NCBI GenBank assembly: GCA_963598415.1
Contig: CAVBUH010000030.1
Location: 62,001-126,000, forward strand
Source: Colimorpha_A sp900556615
GTDB taxonomy: Bacteria > Bacillota > Clostridia > Oscillospirales > CAG-272
Reading direction: 5' to 3'
Length of the DNA: 64,000 nt
Shown here: positions 41,779-50,661 of the stretch, one piece after another
Numbering within the stretch: the stretch's first letter is position 1
Layout of the letters: every line of letters starts with the position of its first letter
Position numbers and translations under genes: made by a program
Notes under the pieces: generated by a model
Seen by the model: the letters and a program-made list of their open reading frames with translations, nothing else
Told to the model about the DNA's origin: nothing
Databases searched by the model: none

Positions 41779-42201
41779 TCAAGCAAGAGATAAACCAAGA
41801 GCCTTACAAGCGGCAATTCCATCATCATCGGGAGTTTCGTTACAAATTACATAATCAGATACCATAATAGCACCAAGAGATCTGCATTCCTCATCCCAAG
41901 CTCTCATCCATTCTCCGTCACCCCATCCGTAAGAGCCAAAAAGCGCTATTTTCTTACCGGACAGATTCTCCTTACAGCCATCGAACATCGGTGCAAATTC
42001 ACTTTCTTCAAGTTCTTCCGCACCCATGGATGGACAGCCAAACGCAATTGCATCATAATCATTCATGTGACAAGCACAGAATTCAGCACTTGTCAATAGA
42101 GCAACCTCAGCACCTTTTTCTTTCGCACCATCCGCAACAGCTTGTGCCATTGCTTCTGTGTTGCCTGTACCGCTCCAATAAACTATTGCTACTTTACTCA
42201 T
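41779..42201 (-). CDS. flavodoxin
   Basis: A 140-residue FMN protein. SGTGNTEAMA (residues 10-19) binds the FMN phosphate; SYGWGDGEWM is the aromatic FMN loop. The ATG at 42201 follows AAAGG and gives the normal length. Flavodoxins replace ferredoxin under iron limitation and can reduce haem-degrading enzymes; its place in an iron-uptake operon fits either role. Confidence 0.93.
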   Translation of the reverse strand: MSKVAIVYWSGTGNTEAMAQAVADGAKEKGAEVALLTSAEFCACHMNDYDAIAFGCPSMGAEELEESEFAPMFDGCKENLSGKKIALFGSYGWGDGEWMRAWDEECRSLGAIMVSDYVICNETPDDDGIAACKALGLSLA

Positions 42202-42236
42202 TGTTGTTACCAACCTTTCTTGGTTTGTTTTATATT

Positions 42237-42788
42237 TCATCCGGCTATTGTAAGCCGTTCAATAGGCTTTCCTTTTGCGTGTTGTGCAGAATATATGTCA
42301 GTACATTTTTTATAAAGAGCAAAGGTTTTTTGCGCCTTTTCTTGATCTCCGTATACTTTCCATGTCCCCGTACATTTAGCGTATTGTGCTTTGTTCTCTA
42401 TAAATCCATGCACATCTTCCGGCGGATAACCAAGGAATAATCCGACTTCATGAGGAAATTCGGTCTGTTCTCGCATACGGACGATAAGCTCTGCCACACA
42501 GCGCTCAGGGCGCTCGAAGGTATAGCCAAATCGCTTCAGCAAACAAACTGCATCGCAACGTTCAAAATCTGCTTTCAGCTTTGAGGGCCGATAGACATAA
42601 ATCAATGCCGTCCTATCGTCAATACGAAGCGGGAGTACACGAAGTCCTTTACAGGCGAGTTTACGGTTCAATCTCCGGATTCCATCCAAAAGCACCGATT
42701 GTGAACTGTAGGAACAGCGAAACATATTACCTGTTTTAAGGCCTGCAAGAGTAGGCGAACAATGACGGATTATCAACTCCTCGAACAT
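42237..42788 (-). CDS. DUF3793 family protein
   Basis: A 183-residue protein whose features (TLAGLKTGNMFRCSY, LGYPPEDVHGFIENK, TGTWKVYGDQEKAQKTF) match DUF3793, a family often found next to flavodoxin and iron-transport genes in Clostridia. Its function is unknown. It overlaps the DUF2325 gene by 16 bp and lies 35 bases before flavodoxin. Confidence 0.85.
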   Translation of the reverse strand: MFEELIIRHCSPTLAGLKTGNMFRCSYSSQSVLLDGIRRLNRKLACKGLRVLPLRIDDRTALIYVYRPSKLKADFERCDAVCLLKRFGYTFERPERCVAELIVRMREQTEFPHEVGLFLGYPPEDVHGFIENKAQYAKCTGTWKVYGDQEKAQKTFALYKKCTDIYSAQHAKGKPIERLTIAG

Positions 42789-43078
42789 AGTGTTGCCTCC
42801 GTTATATGTTTATCAAGAATGCTGCGAAGCGCAGATAGCGAACTACTGTGACAGCGTTCTACCTTAACATCTCGCCCCTTTACCTCACTAAGCGCATGTT
42901 TAACCATCTTATGTGAAGTGGTATTGGTAAACAGAATCATGAGCTCGGGAGAACCTACCTTATTCTTCAAACCATCACGCATTTTGCAGAATACCTTTGC
43001 TCTGCAATTATAATTATTGCAGAGATTTATATATTCACGAACCATACATTCGTTTCCACCGACAATTACAACGCTCAT
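42773..43078 (-). CDS. DUF2325 family protein
   Basis: A 101-residue protein beginning MSVVIVGGNECM and containing LMILFTNTTSHKMV and VERCHSSSLSALRSIL, which fits DUF2325. Conserved Cys and His (ERCHSSS) hint at metal or redox binding. It is the first gene after the AraC-controlled promoter. Function unknown. Confidence 0.85.
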   Translation of the reverse strand: MSVVIVGGNECMVREYINLCNNYNCRAKVFCKMRDGLKNKVGSPELMILFTNTTSHKMVKHALSEVKGRDVKVERCHSSSLSALRSILDKHITEATLCSRS

Positions 43079-43117
43079 TGCAATCTCCTTTCTACAGATG
43101 TGCCTGCCCTATGTTCT

Positions 43118-43186
43118 ATAATAGTTTACAGCATTTTTGGGGGTGTTTCCGCTCCGTTCTGCTACAAAAATGCTCCGTTCTGCTAC
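43118..43186 (-). promoter_or_regulatory. AraC-type operator and promoter of the haem/iron operon
   Basis: The plus strand shows GCTCCGTTCTGCTAC at 43151-43165 and again, identical, at 43172-43186, a spacing of 21 bp or two helical turns, typical for an AraC dimer. On the minus strand TATTAT (43118-43123) is a good -10, while the -35 position (ACACCC) is poor, as expected for an activated promoter. Confidence 0.8.
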
Positions 43187-43212
43187 TGTATAGCAAATTG
43201 GAGCATAAAATA

Positions 43213-44145
43213 TTATTCGGTTGGTGCTGTGTGCGCTTTACGGTATTCAAGGGGAGTTTCACCCATAATCTCTTTGAATGCTGAGGAAAACTTGCTTGGA
43301 TTGTCATAGCCGCACTCTATAGAAATATCAATGATGGCACGGTCAGTATGAATCAATTGTAATGCCGCCACCTGAATCTTTTGAATGCGCATGTATTTAT
43401 AAATCGGAATGCCGTACACGCCCTTGAAAATATTGCACAGATGCGCACGGGAAACGTGAAATATTCCCGCAAGCTTTTCTTGTGTGATACGTTCGTCTAA
43501 ATGCATAGACAGATATTCCGCTGCGTCTTTCGCAAGCTGAACCTGCGTTTTAGGCAGTGCAACAGAGACTAATCCGTTATCTTCCGGATTAATCCAACTG
43601 AGCATCAACAGCAATTCCAGAATTTTAACCTTATAGTATGCTTTCTTGTACTTGACGGGAACAGAATACAATTCTGAGAAAAGATGCTCAATATATTCCT
43701 CGCTGCGAATAACGAAACATCCGTCCTCACCGCAAAGCTTATCCGCAATCTTTGTCGGTTTCACACTCACGTCCTTCAAAAGACATGAAAAGCACTTTGG
43801 AGCAGTATCCTCGTTAATTACAATTGTAATACCGTGATAATGACGAAGCGGAAAGTGACAAATATCCTCCGATTCCTGCCGACGGGATATGGAAAGATCG
43901 CCGGGCATCATATAAATCAGCTCATTTCGATGCTGATGCTCAAGCCGACCTTCACGACAATGATGAATCTCAATGAGCCTGCCGCTTGTTTCAGCAGCAA
44001 GATCGCATACATCCATATGCACTGAGTTGAAGATAATATCCACGCCCTCAAAGACATGACACACAGTTAATTCTGCATCGCCGCTATCATCATAATGCCG
44101 GTATGCCGTTTCATCGCTTGAATGGTTAATCTTTTCGCTTCTCAT
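43213..44145 (-). CDS. AraC-family transcriptional activator
   Basis: A 310-residue regulator with an N-terminal ligand domain and a C-terminal pair of HTH motifs (about 210-305): TQEKLAGIFHVSRAHLCNIFK and IIDISIECGYDNPSKFSSAFK, ending TPLEYRK. It lies upstream of a direct repeat next to the promoter of the haem/iron operon. AraC regulators of iron loci such as YbtA sense the imported chelate; a similar role is likely here (inference). Confidence 0.9.
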   Translation of the reverse strand: MRSEKINHSSDETAYRHYDDSGDAELTVCHVFEGVDIIFNSVHMDVCDLAAETSGRLIEIHHCREGRLEHQHRNELIYMMPGDLSISRRQESEDICHFPLRHYHGITIVINEDTAPKCFSCLLKDVSVKPTKIADKLCGEDGCFVIRSEEYIEHLFSELYSVPVKYKKAYYKVKILELLLMLSWINPEDNGLVSVALPKTQVQLAKDAAEYLSMHLDERITQEKLAGIFHVSRAHLCNIFKGVYGIPIYKYMRIQKIQVAALQLIHTDRAIIDISIECGYDNPSKFSSAFKEIMGETPLEYRKAHTAPTE

Positions 44146-44242
44146 TTCGTTCCTTCTTCATGTGCTCCTTACATAAGTATTTGACTACGTATCTGATAAA
44201 CACAAACAACAACGCTATGCCGATTCCAACTATAATTTCCAT
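44126..44242 (-). CDS. small single-helix membrane protein (38 residues)
   Basis: A short frame from the ATG at 44242 encodes MEIIVGIGIALLFVF followed by RYVVKYLCKEHMKKE. It is one hydrophobic helix with a Cys and a strongly basic tail, similar in layout to FeoB-associated small membrane proteins. AGGAAA lies upstream. Its end overlaps the start of the AraC gene by 20 bp, which suggests coupling. Confidence 0.5.
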   Translation of the reverse strand: MEIIVGIGIALLFVFIRYVVKYLCKEHMKKERNEKRKD

Positions 44243-44309
44243 TTGCTTTTCTGTTTCCTGTCGGAGCCTTTCATCAATGTTTTAATATCGCTTGTATAGA
44301 ATATTTCTG

Positions 44310-44662
44310 GTTTTTTATTACCGGATAGGTTTTCTCGCTATCAAATGCAGCCGATGCTCCTTATCGGCTTCCAGCTTTTCGATGGTAAAGCCTGCATTTT
44401 CGCAGTCACCGACCATCAGTTTCGTATTTGGTATATTTTTCCTGCGCCTTGTGAAGTATCTTCGGTGTTAAGCCCAATCCCACAAATATTTATTGGGGTA
44501 TTCCTGCGTCAGCAGGGTTTTAAACTTTTCCTTGCGAACTTCCTCTATAATCGGAGGAAAATCGTCCTTACATACTTTATAGATTTCGGCATGGTTGGAA
44601 TTATGCCGTCGTGACGCTTCCGTAAATTCTTGATGGCAGATTCTTATATTCTTCTGCGGTTC
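44310..44662 (-). pseudogene. degraded SAM-dependent methyltransferase gene
   Basis: The minus strand has pieces in several frames that belong to one protein: MRTAEEYKNLPSRIYGS, then AEIYKVCKDDFPPIIEEV, then a stop, then LMVGDCENAGFTIEKLEAD. The order and motifs match class I methyltransferases with a long N-terminal helix. At least two frameshifts and a stop interrupt it, and the central SAM-binding region is missing. It lies between ybaN and the small membrane protein. Confidence 0.75.
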
Positions 44663-45055
44663 TCATTTTTTGTTTTCGTTCTTCAAGGTCTTAACGCCCC
44701 AAATAAAGTAGATAATATGGAACGCCCACACGCAGCCCAGCACAGCGCAGCCGATCCAAACATCCTTCAATGCCATTATGGTAAAACCGATGCTCATCAG
44801 TAGCGTTACGGTGATTATAATGCGAATCTTGGTTTTCCATGTCATACCACGACCTGCCACATAGTCCTCTAAATTGTCTTTATAGAGCTTGGTGTTTATG
44901 AACCACGTATGTAATTTCTCCGAGCTTTTGGCAAAGGAAAATGCCGCGAGCATCAGAAACGGGAATGCTGGCAGCATAGGCACTATTGCACCGATTGCAC
45001 CCAACCCTACGCCGATACAGCCGAGGATAATCCAGAATATTTTTTTCAAGCTCAT
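44663..45055 (-). CDS. YbaN family membrane protein (DUF454)
   Basis: This 130-residue protein with about three membrane helices shows GCIGVGLGAIGAIVPMLPAFPFLMLAAF and a SSEKLHTWF... segment, the DUF454 signature seen in E. coli YbaN. Function is unknown, though it often neighbours iron or haem genes. It starts 4 bases before the NosP-like stop, so the two overlap. Confidence 0.9.
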   Translation of the reverse strand: MSLKKIFWIILGCIGVGLGAIGAIVPMLPAFPFLMLAAFSFAKSSEKLHTWFINTKLYKDNLEDYVAGRGMTWKTKIRIIITVTLLMSIGFTIMALKDVWIGCAVLGCVWAFHIIYFIWGVKTLKNENKK

Positions 45056-45393
45056 TGTTTTTTCTCCATTTTGTTCTTCTCTTTTTTACTTTCAATTACA
45101 TGGCGGATGGCCAGAATGGGATGGTACAGAATCATTCTTGGTCCAGAAAAGCGCATGACGGTGCGAATTTTTTCTTTCATATCCGCTTTATAACAATGCA
45201 CCTTACAGTTAGAGCAAAAGGTTTTTGATTCTATAAAGGGGCATTTGTCGCTACGGAGCATGGCATAGTCCTGCAGAGCGGCGCATTCCGGGCAGAGTTC
45301 CTTTCTGCTGTGATTTTTACGGCAGTAGAGCGAGATCATCAAGGAAACCACTTCTTTCTCCCGCTGCCGTTTGTTTTGTATGGTTTTTGGCAT
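45052..45393 (-). CDS. nitrous-oxide-stimulated-promoter family protein
   Basis: A 113-residue cysteine-rich protein with LYCRKNHSRKELCPECAAL, KCPFIESKTFCSNCKVHCY and RFSGPRMILYHPILAIRH, characteristic of the PF11756 group (E. coli YbaA-type neighbourhood). The seven or eight cysteines suggest metal binding. AGGAGG precedes the ATG at 45393, just after a GTTAGC operator. The role is unknown; it often accompanies ybaN. Confidence 0.85.
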   Translation of the reverse strand: MPKTIQNKRQREKEVVSLMISLYCRKNHSRKELCPECAALQDYAMLRSDKCPFIESKTFCSNCKVHCYKADMKEKIRTVMRFSGPRMILYHPILAIRHVIESKKEKNKMEKKQ

Positions 45394-45403
45394 ATTACCT
45401 CCT

Positions 45404-45458
45404 GTTAGCGGTTGCTAACTTGCGTGCTTTAGTATGGCTGCCCAATATGTGCAGCCAA
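45404..45458 (-). promoter_or_regulatory. promoter with GTTAGC-N4-GCTAAC operator
   Basis: On the minus strand TTGGCT and CATACT are spaced by 16 bp. The perfect inverted repeat GTTAGC-GGTT-GCTAAC (45404-45419) follows about 12 bases after the -10. The same module recurs at 50242-50296. It resembles iron-dependent DtxR-family operators. Confidence 0.75.
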
Positions 45459-45463
45459 TTTAT

Positions 45464-47143
45464 TTAGATCATTTTACCGTTTTCTACACGATAGATACGG
45501 TCAGCTATTGCCATGGTGGATTCCCGGTGGGATACGAGAATGATGCTCTTTTTTTGTTTCTGTTCTTTGAGAGCTTTCAAGATAATACCTTCATTGATGC
45601 TGTCTACGTTGCTGGTGGGTTCATCAAGAAGGATAAACTGCGAGCCTTTGAGAAACGCTCTTGCAAGACCGATTCTCTGCTTTTCGCCTGCAGAGAGATT
45701 ATCCCCCAGCGCACCCACATGGGTATTGTAGCCGTCTGGCAGTGTCATAATGAAATCGTGTATAGATGCCATTTTGCAGGCATTTTCCATTTCTTTCTGT
45801 GTTGCATCCGGCTTGGCAATGCGGAGATTATCCACGATGGTTTCATCAAAGAGATAGGTGGTTTGGCTGACCATCGTGACATTATCCAACAGATTATCAC
45901 CGTCGATGCTGTCAATGTCGATACCGTTGTAGGCAATACTGCCGTCGTCCTTCTGCCAGAAACGGAGCAGCAGCTTTAAGAAAGTGGATTTGCCGCAGCC
46001 GGATTCACCCACAATACCGATGATTTCTCCCTTTTCGGCGTGCATTTTGATGTCACGGAGGATTTCGGTATCGCCATCATAAGAGAAAGATAAACCCTCA
46101 ACATTTAGCTTTTCAAATTTAAAGGTTTTTCCATTTTCTACGGGTTCTACTAATGGCTGTTCCGCAAGCAGATTCAACACGCGGTCGCCAGATGCAAAGG
46201 TTTGTGTCAGATTGCCGGGTAGGGCAGAAATCGCGATGACCGGGCCGAAAGACGAAAACACTGTTACCACGCCAACGATCATATGGCCTACGGTCATTAT
46301 ATTGTTGGCAACGAGCACAATGCCGACAATAAGGGTTGCGATAATGGACAGCGATACCGCAAGCTCGGTAAACGCCGCCGCTTTGGTAGTATCGTGCTTC
46401 ATCTGTTTGGTTTCCCGGAGCAGCATATCGGAGCGGGCGTTGACCTCCTGCTTTCTCTGATCGCCTGCATTGTTAAGAACGATGTCCTTTACGCCCTTGA
46501 TGCTGTCAAGGAAATAGGAGTTAAAGGACGCAAGTTCCGCCCGATAACGAACGCCCGATGCTTTCAGCGTTTTGGAAGAAATCATCGGTACGATAATCCC
46601 GATTATCAAATAAGCGATTAGTGCCACTAAGGACAGATACCAACTCGACATGGAACCTACGAAGCTTAGTACCGCTGCCGACACTAATATTGCAATACAG
46701 ATAGGTGAAATGGTGTGCGCGTAAAATACTTCCAACGTTTCAATGTCCGAGGTGAGCATGGCGATGATACTGCCTTTTTCCTTGCTCTCCAGCTTGGCAG
46801 GGCAAAGACGGCGCAGGGCGGCAAAGATCTTATAACGGATGACCGCAAGCAGCTTGAACGCGATATAGTGATTGCTGTACTGCTCAAAATAGCGGAGGAT
46901 TCCCCGCAGTACGCCGCATCCGATAGCAAGCGCGATAATCAAGCCGTAGGACAGAGCCACGCTTTCCCCAAGTACCTTTGCCACGCCCAGCGCACCGAAC
47001 ACCGTCACGCCCATGGCCGAAACAAAACCGAGAGAGCCGTTGAGGACGGCTAAAATCATAATGTAAGAAAGGCTACCAAGCAAAAGAATCAGGCTCGCCA
47101 TGATTTTTGCTCCACTGCGGCGGAGCTGCTGTTGTTTTTTCAT
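45464..47143 (-). CDS. ABC exporter half, membrane plus ATPase domains (second subunit)
   Basis: A 559-residue half-transporter with about six membrane helices (1-310) and an ATPase domain: Walker A GESGCGKST, signature LSAGEKQRIG, Walker B FILLDEPTSNVD and H-loop LVSHRES. It overlaps the first subunit by 4 bp, so the two probably form a heterodimer. YbtP/YbtQ-like pairs in other bacteria import siderophores despite their exporter fold, which would fit this island, but drug or peptide export is also possible. Confidence 0.92.
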   Translation of the reverse strand: MKKQQQLRRSGAKIMASLILLLGSLSYIMILAVLNGSLGFVSAMGVTVFGALGVAKVLGESVALSYGLIIALAIGCGVLRGILRYFEQYSNHYIAFKLLAVIRYKIFAALRRLCPAKLESKEKGSIIAMLTSDIETLEVFYAHTISPICIAILVSAAVLSFVGSMSSWYLSLVALIAYLIIGIIVPMISSKTLKASGVRYRAELASFNSYFLDSIKGVKDIVLNNAGDQRKQEVNARSDMLLRETKQMKHDTTKAAAFTELAVSLSIIATLIVGIVLVANNIMTVGHMIVGVVTVFSSFGPVIAISALPGNLTQTFASGDRVLNLLAEQPLVEPVENGKTFKFEKLNVEGLSFSYDGDTEILRDIKMHAEKGEIIGIVGESGCGKSTFLKLLLRFWQKDDGSIAYNGIDIDSIDGDNLLDNVTMVSQTTYLFDETIVDNLRIAKPDATQKEMENACKMASIHDFIMTLPDGYNTHVGALGDNLSAGEKQRIGLARAFLKGSQFILLDEPTSNVDSINEGIILKALKEQKQKKSIILVSHRESTMAIADRIYRVENGKMI

Positions 47144-48882
47144 TCCGCCACCTCCTGCGTATAGCCCATTTCTAATTCCTTTTGGGCGGTAAAGAGCTTT
47201 GCGTAACCGCCGTCGAGCTTCATCAGTTTCTCGTGATTTCCTTGCTCCATCAGAACGCCGGATTCTATATAATAAATGTTATCAGACGGTACCACGTTGG
47301 CAAGACGATGGGAAATAACGATGACACTCTTGATTTTGGAAAGCGCCTTGATGTTCGCCATAATAATGGCTTCGCTTTCGATGTCGATGTTGCTGGTAGC
47401 TTCGTCAAATACATAAATAGATTTCTCTGCCACAAGGGCAACGGCGAGAGCCAATCTTTGTTTCTGACCGCCGGAAATATTGGCGGCATCTTCGGAAATC
47501 ACTTTGTCCAGACCGCCATTTTCCCGAATGAATTCCGCAAGGTTGACTTTTTGAAGTGCCGACAACATTTCTTCATCAGTCACAGACACTTTGGCAAGGC
47601 GAAAATTCTCCCGAACGGTGGTGCTGAAAATGTAAGTGTTGTAGCTGACCACAGCGAGGCGTGAATAATAACTCTCACGGGTAAGGCTTTCAAGGGGTTT
47701 GCCGCCGACGGTAACACTTCCTCTTTGTGGACGGTACGCTCCTAAGAGCATATTGACTACCGTGGATTTGCCACAGCCAGATTCGCCCACGATGGAGGTC
47801 ATGCCGGTTTCGGGGAAGCGCATGGAGATGTTTTTCAGCACATCCCGCTTGCCGTCATAGGAGAAGGTGATATTATCAAGCTTGATTTCGTTGCCGGTTG
47901 CTTTTTCCGTTCCCCAGATAGGATCGGACGTTTCCAGCAAGTTCAAAATCTTTTTTCCCGCACTGGCTCCATTCATCGCCACATGGAAGGCAGAACCGAA
48001 AGCTCGCAGAGGCAGGAAAAAGTCAACTGCCACCAAAATGAGGAACAATGCCGCCACGGGAGCGAGTTCCCACTTAATGACCGATAGAATTGCCATAGCA
48101 ATACCAAGTCCTGCGCCGCCGTATGCCACCAAATCCATGATAGTGGTGCTTGCTAACTGCATTACAAGGACTTTCATGGTGATTTTACGGAATTCCTCGG
48201 CGCTGGCGTTCATCTTTTGGTGCTGTGCTTCGTCTGCCTTAAGGATTTTCAATTCCTTGAGTCCCTGCACGCTGTCAAGGAAGGCATCACCCATAGAGGT
48301 GTACTTCCCCCAATACTTTGCAAAGATCTTCTTGGCGTACTTGGAAACTGCCACGATGGATACGGGGATCAGCGGCACACAGCAAAGCAAAATTACCGCC
48401 ACGCGCCATTCAATCCACACAGTGATAAAAAACAGAATGAAGGGAGCCAGCATTGCGTAGAAAAATTGGGGAATATAGGAGGAATAATAGAGGTCGAGTT
48501 GCTCCACGCCTTCCATGGATACCTGAGTAAGCCCTGCCATGCTCATGCCGTCAGTGGAACGGACGCCCAGCTTTACGATCTTGCTATACATTTGCTCACG
48601 TAGATTTTTCTTTGCTTTTCTGCCAAGAGTATCCTTTACATTTCCCACAAGGCGGGAGCAAATATAGCGGATTATTATTCCCATAGTTGCACCGATGGCA
48701 GGCCAGAGGAAGATCACCACACCGCCGCTGTATTCATCATAACGGATTGCATGGTTGATTGCCCAACAAATACAAGCGGTGATGCCCACATTAGCAAACA
48801 GCCCTACTACCATCAGGGCAACGGCAATGAATATGTACTTTTTATTTCCACCCAGCAGGTGGAGAAGGTTTTTATCTATCAT
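47140..48882 (-). CDS. ABC exporter half, membrane plus ATPase domains (first subunit)
   Basis: This is a 580-residue partner. Six membrane helices (1-315) precede an ATPase domain with Walker A GESGCGKST, signature ISGGQKQRL, Walker B IYVFDEATSNID and H-loop VISHRLA. In heterodimeric exporters one site often has Asp for the catalytic Glu. Here both subunits keep DE, so both sites may be active. It starts directly after a TAA that ends the broken ABC-FtsX gene (TAAATG). Confidence 0.92.
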   Translation of the reverse strand: MIDKNLLHLLGGNKKYIFIAVALMVVGLFANVGITACICWAINHAIRYDEYSGGVVIFLWPAIGATMGIIIRYICSRLVGNVKDTLGRKAKKNLREQMYSKIVKLGVRSTDGMSMAGLTQVSMEGVEQLDLYYSSYIPQFFYAMLAPFILFFITVWIEWRVAVILLCCVPLIPVSIVAVSKYAKKIFAKYWGKYTSMGDAFLDSVQGLKELKILKADEAQHQKMNASAEEFRKITMKVLVMQLASTTIMDLVAYGGAGLGIAMAILSVIKWELAPVAALFLILVAVDFFLPLRAFGSAFHVAMNGASAGKKILNLLETSDPIWGTEKATGNEIKLDNITFSYDGKRDVLKNISMRFPETGMTSIVGESGCGKSTVVNMLLGAYRPQRGSVTVGGKPLESLTRESYYSRLAVVSYNTYIFSTTVRENFRLAKVSVTDEEMLSALQKVNLAEFIRENGGLDKVISEDAANISGGQKQRLALAVALVAEKSIYVFDEATSNIDIESEAIIMANIKALSKIKSVIVISHRLANVVPSDNIYYIESGVLMEQGNHEKLMKLDGGYAKLFTAQKELEMGYTQEVAE

Positions 48883-49823
48883 TTATTCTGCTTCCTTCAG
48901 AGCTTTTACCATATCAATTTTCTTTTCTTATGCGACAGCATAAATCCGACAAACAGGGATATATCGAATGTCAAGGCGATGCTGACGATATATGTCACGG
49001 GACCGAGTGAAAGACTCAATTCGTATTCGCTGACAAGGGCTTTTGTGAGGATATATATAACACCCACATCTCCAGGTAAATCCAATGTCGCACCGATAAA
49101 GGTGAGCCATATATTCTGTGTTATCAGTAGTTTACTGATCTGTTTATCACGGAAACTAAGAACCATCAGTGTGCCGGTCTGCATCTTTTTACTGGAGGAA
49201 ATACGGTACATCGTTGTTACCATCGTCAGTACGGCAATGGGAAGAAACGGTACCGGCAAAATCGACCTCATTGTTTTGCCTTCCTCCGCCTCACTCATTA
49301 CGCTCATTTCAGAATCAAGTGCACCGGTCGTCCCATCACAAAGCAGGATTTTCGGGTTCTTTGCAAGTGCACGGGCAATCAATACCCTCTGCTGCTCGCC
49401 ACGCGAAAACTCCGAGGGGAAGTTTTTCAGATGATCCGCAAGTCCCACTTCAGCCAAAATCTGCTTGCCATCCATTGAATTGCCCGCGATTTCTTTGACA
49501 AGCGTTACATTCTCATAGACCGTCAGCGCAGGAATAAGGTTATAGAATTGGAACACAAAGCCGATGGTTGACGCATGGCAATCTGCAAGCTTGTTATTAT
49601 TGAATATGGATATATCTTTGCTGTTCATGGTAATTTTTCCGCTTGTAGAACTGTCAAAACCGCCCAACATATTCAGAAGCGTAGATTTACCTGCCTCGTA
49701 TGGATCGAGAATGACCACAGATTTCCCCTTATCCCATTCTATATCCACGCTGTCCAATGCATGAAGCTCATGATCGCCGGATGTATATATTCTTGTTACA
49801 TTCTCAAACCTTACAATCCTCAT
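48883..49823 (-). pseudogene. broken MacB-type ATPase fused to the tail of an FtsX-like permease
   Basis: The first 200 codons are a lipoprotein-export/MacB-type ATPase, followed without a junction by the last 100 residues of an FtsX-family permease (MQTGTLMVLSFRDKQISKLL). An internal deletion has joined two genes. Walker A is damaged (LDPYEAGKST, first Gly lost) and the catalytic Glu is replaced (CDGTTGALD for CDEPTGALD). A frameshift near the end makes the frame stop early at 48906; the old frame continues KIDMVKALKEAE to TAA 48883-48885. It cannot be a working transporter. Confidence 0.85.
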
Positions 49824-50016
49824 TGTTTTTTCTCCTATATCGCTTTTATGGAATCCCCACGTTTTTCAACAGCGACAATAATTACGGTATCATCTATCTC
49901 TTTCTCCATGAAAACTGTTAAGATTTCTTTTTTCAGGTTTACAATAGCAAGATGTATCGCCCAATTCCTGCACCGATTTCATCACACTGTTTACACAGTT
50001 CTAACAGTGCATACTC

Positions 50017-50183
50017 TCAACCTAATCGTTCTTTTTGCAGACCGCAGTTTTCAGCTTTCTGAGCTTTGTTATGTATGTGCCGCTGTCCGCAGCAGCTTAC
50101 TATGCTCTTTTTTACAATATACCATATCGCAAGCAGTAAAACGAGTATCAGTATGCCATCGATAATATAATCCTCATTATCAT
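50017..50183 (-). pseudogene. possible frameshifted small cysteine-rich membrane protein
   Basis: A minus-strand frame without its own start reads a membrane helix (GILILVLLLAIWYIV) then KKSIVSCCGQRH and further basic residues. The only good start (ATG at 50183, after GAGAGG) is in another frame. It lies first after the iron-type promoter. FeoB-associated Cys-rich membrane proteins have this layout. If real, it is broken by one frameshift. Confidence 0.35.
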
Positions 50184-50197
50184 CCTCTCTAAATAGA

Positions 50198-50296
50198 ATT
50201 AGCTTTTGCTAACTGTTGAAATTACAAATGGCCGGCGCCATGTTAGCGCCAGCTAACTCGATGCTTTAGTATACACCTATTCTCTCCAAAAGTCAA
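50198..50296 (-). promoter_or_regulatory. promoter with two GTTAGC-type operators
   Basis: On the minus strand TTGACT and TATACT are spaced by 17 bp (50268-50296). GTTAGC-GCCA-GCTAAC (50242-50257) follows 10 bases later and a second, near-perfect site ATTAGC-TTTT-GCTAAC lies at 50198-50213. They probably control the ABC exporter operon. Confidence 0.8.
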
Positions 50297-50380
50297 TAAC
50301 CCTAACGGTTTTGTGCAGAAAAAGTTACAAAATCAGCGGCAAGAAAATTTATCCTTGCCGCTGGTGTATTAGTTGATCGT

Positions 50381-50661
50381 TTAATTCTGACTGCCGGATT
50401 GCAGATTGAACATGTTGGTATAGATACCGTTACGCTTACGGTGGAATGACCTAAATAGTTCTGCACTTCCTTGGGTGAGAGGCCCATTTTGTGCATCATC
50501 GTCGTGCAGGTGCGGCGCAGATCGTGGAAGCGTATCTTGCACAGTTCGTTGCACTCAAACAACTTGGAAAATGGATCCTCGATATAACGCGGCTTGAAGC
50601 GGTTGTCCATTTTTTGAAAAACTATATGATAAGGAAACAGGGCTTTATTTGGAAGGGACAA
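50381..50661 (-). pseudogene. tyrosine recombinase (integrase), frameshifted C-terminal relic
   Basis: The frame reads FHDLRRTCTTMMHKMG, with the catalytic HxxR, then VQNYLGHSTVSVT, the same GHS motif as the relic at 28821. A +1 shift is needed to reach GIYTNMFNLQSGSQN with the catalytic tyrosine, ending at TAA 50381-50383. The N-terminal two-thirds are missing. It marks the right side of the iron island. Confidence 0.8.

Noticed and set aside
43151..43186. CRISPR-like repeat
   Set aside because: Only two 15-bp units with a 6-bp spacer beside a promoter; this fits an AraC operator. No CRISPR array or cas gene is seen anywhere in the window.
44345..44614. Open frame of 89 codons on the plus strand
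   Set aside because: It is antisense to the methyltransferase relic, whose protein fragments are recognisable on the minus strand.
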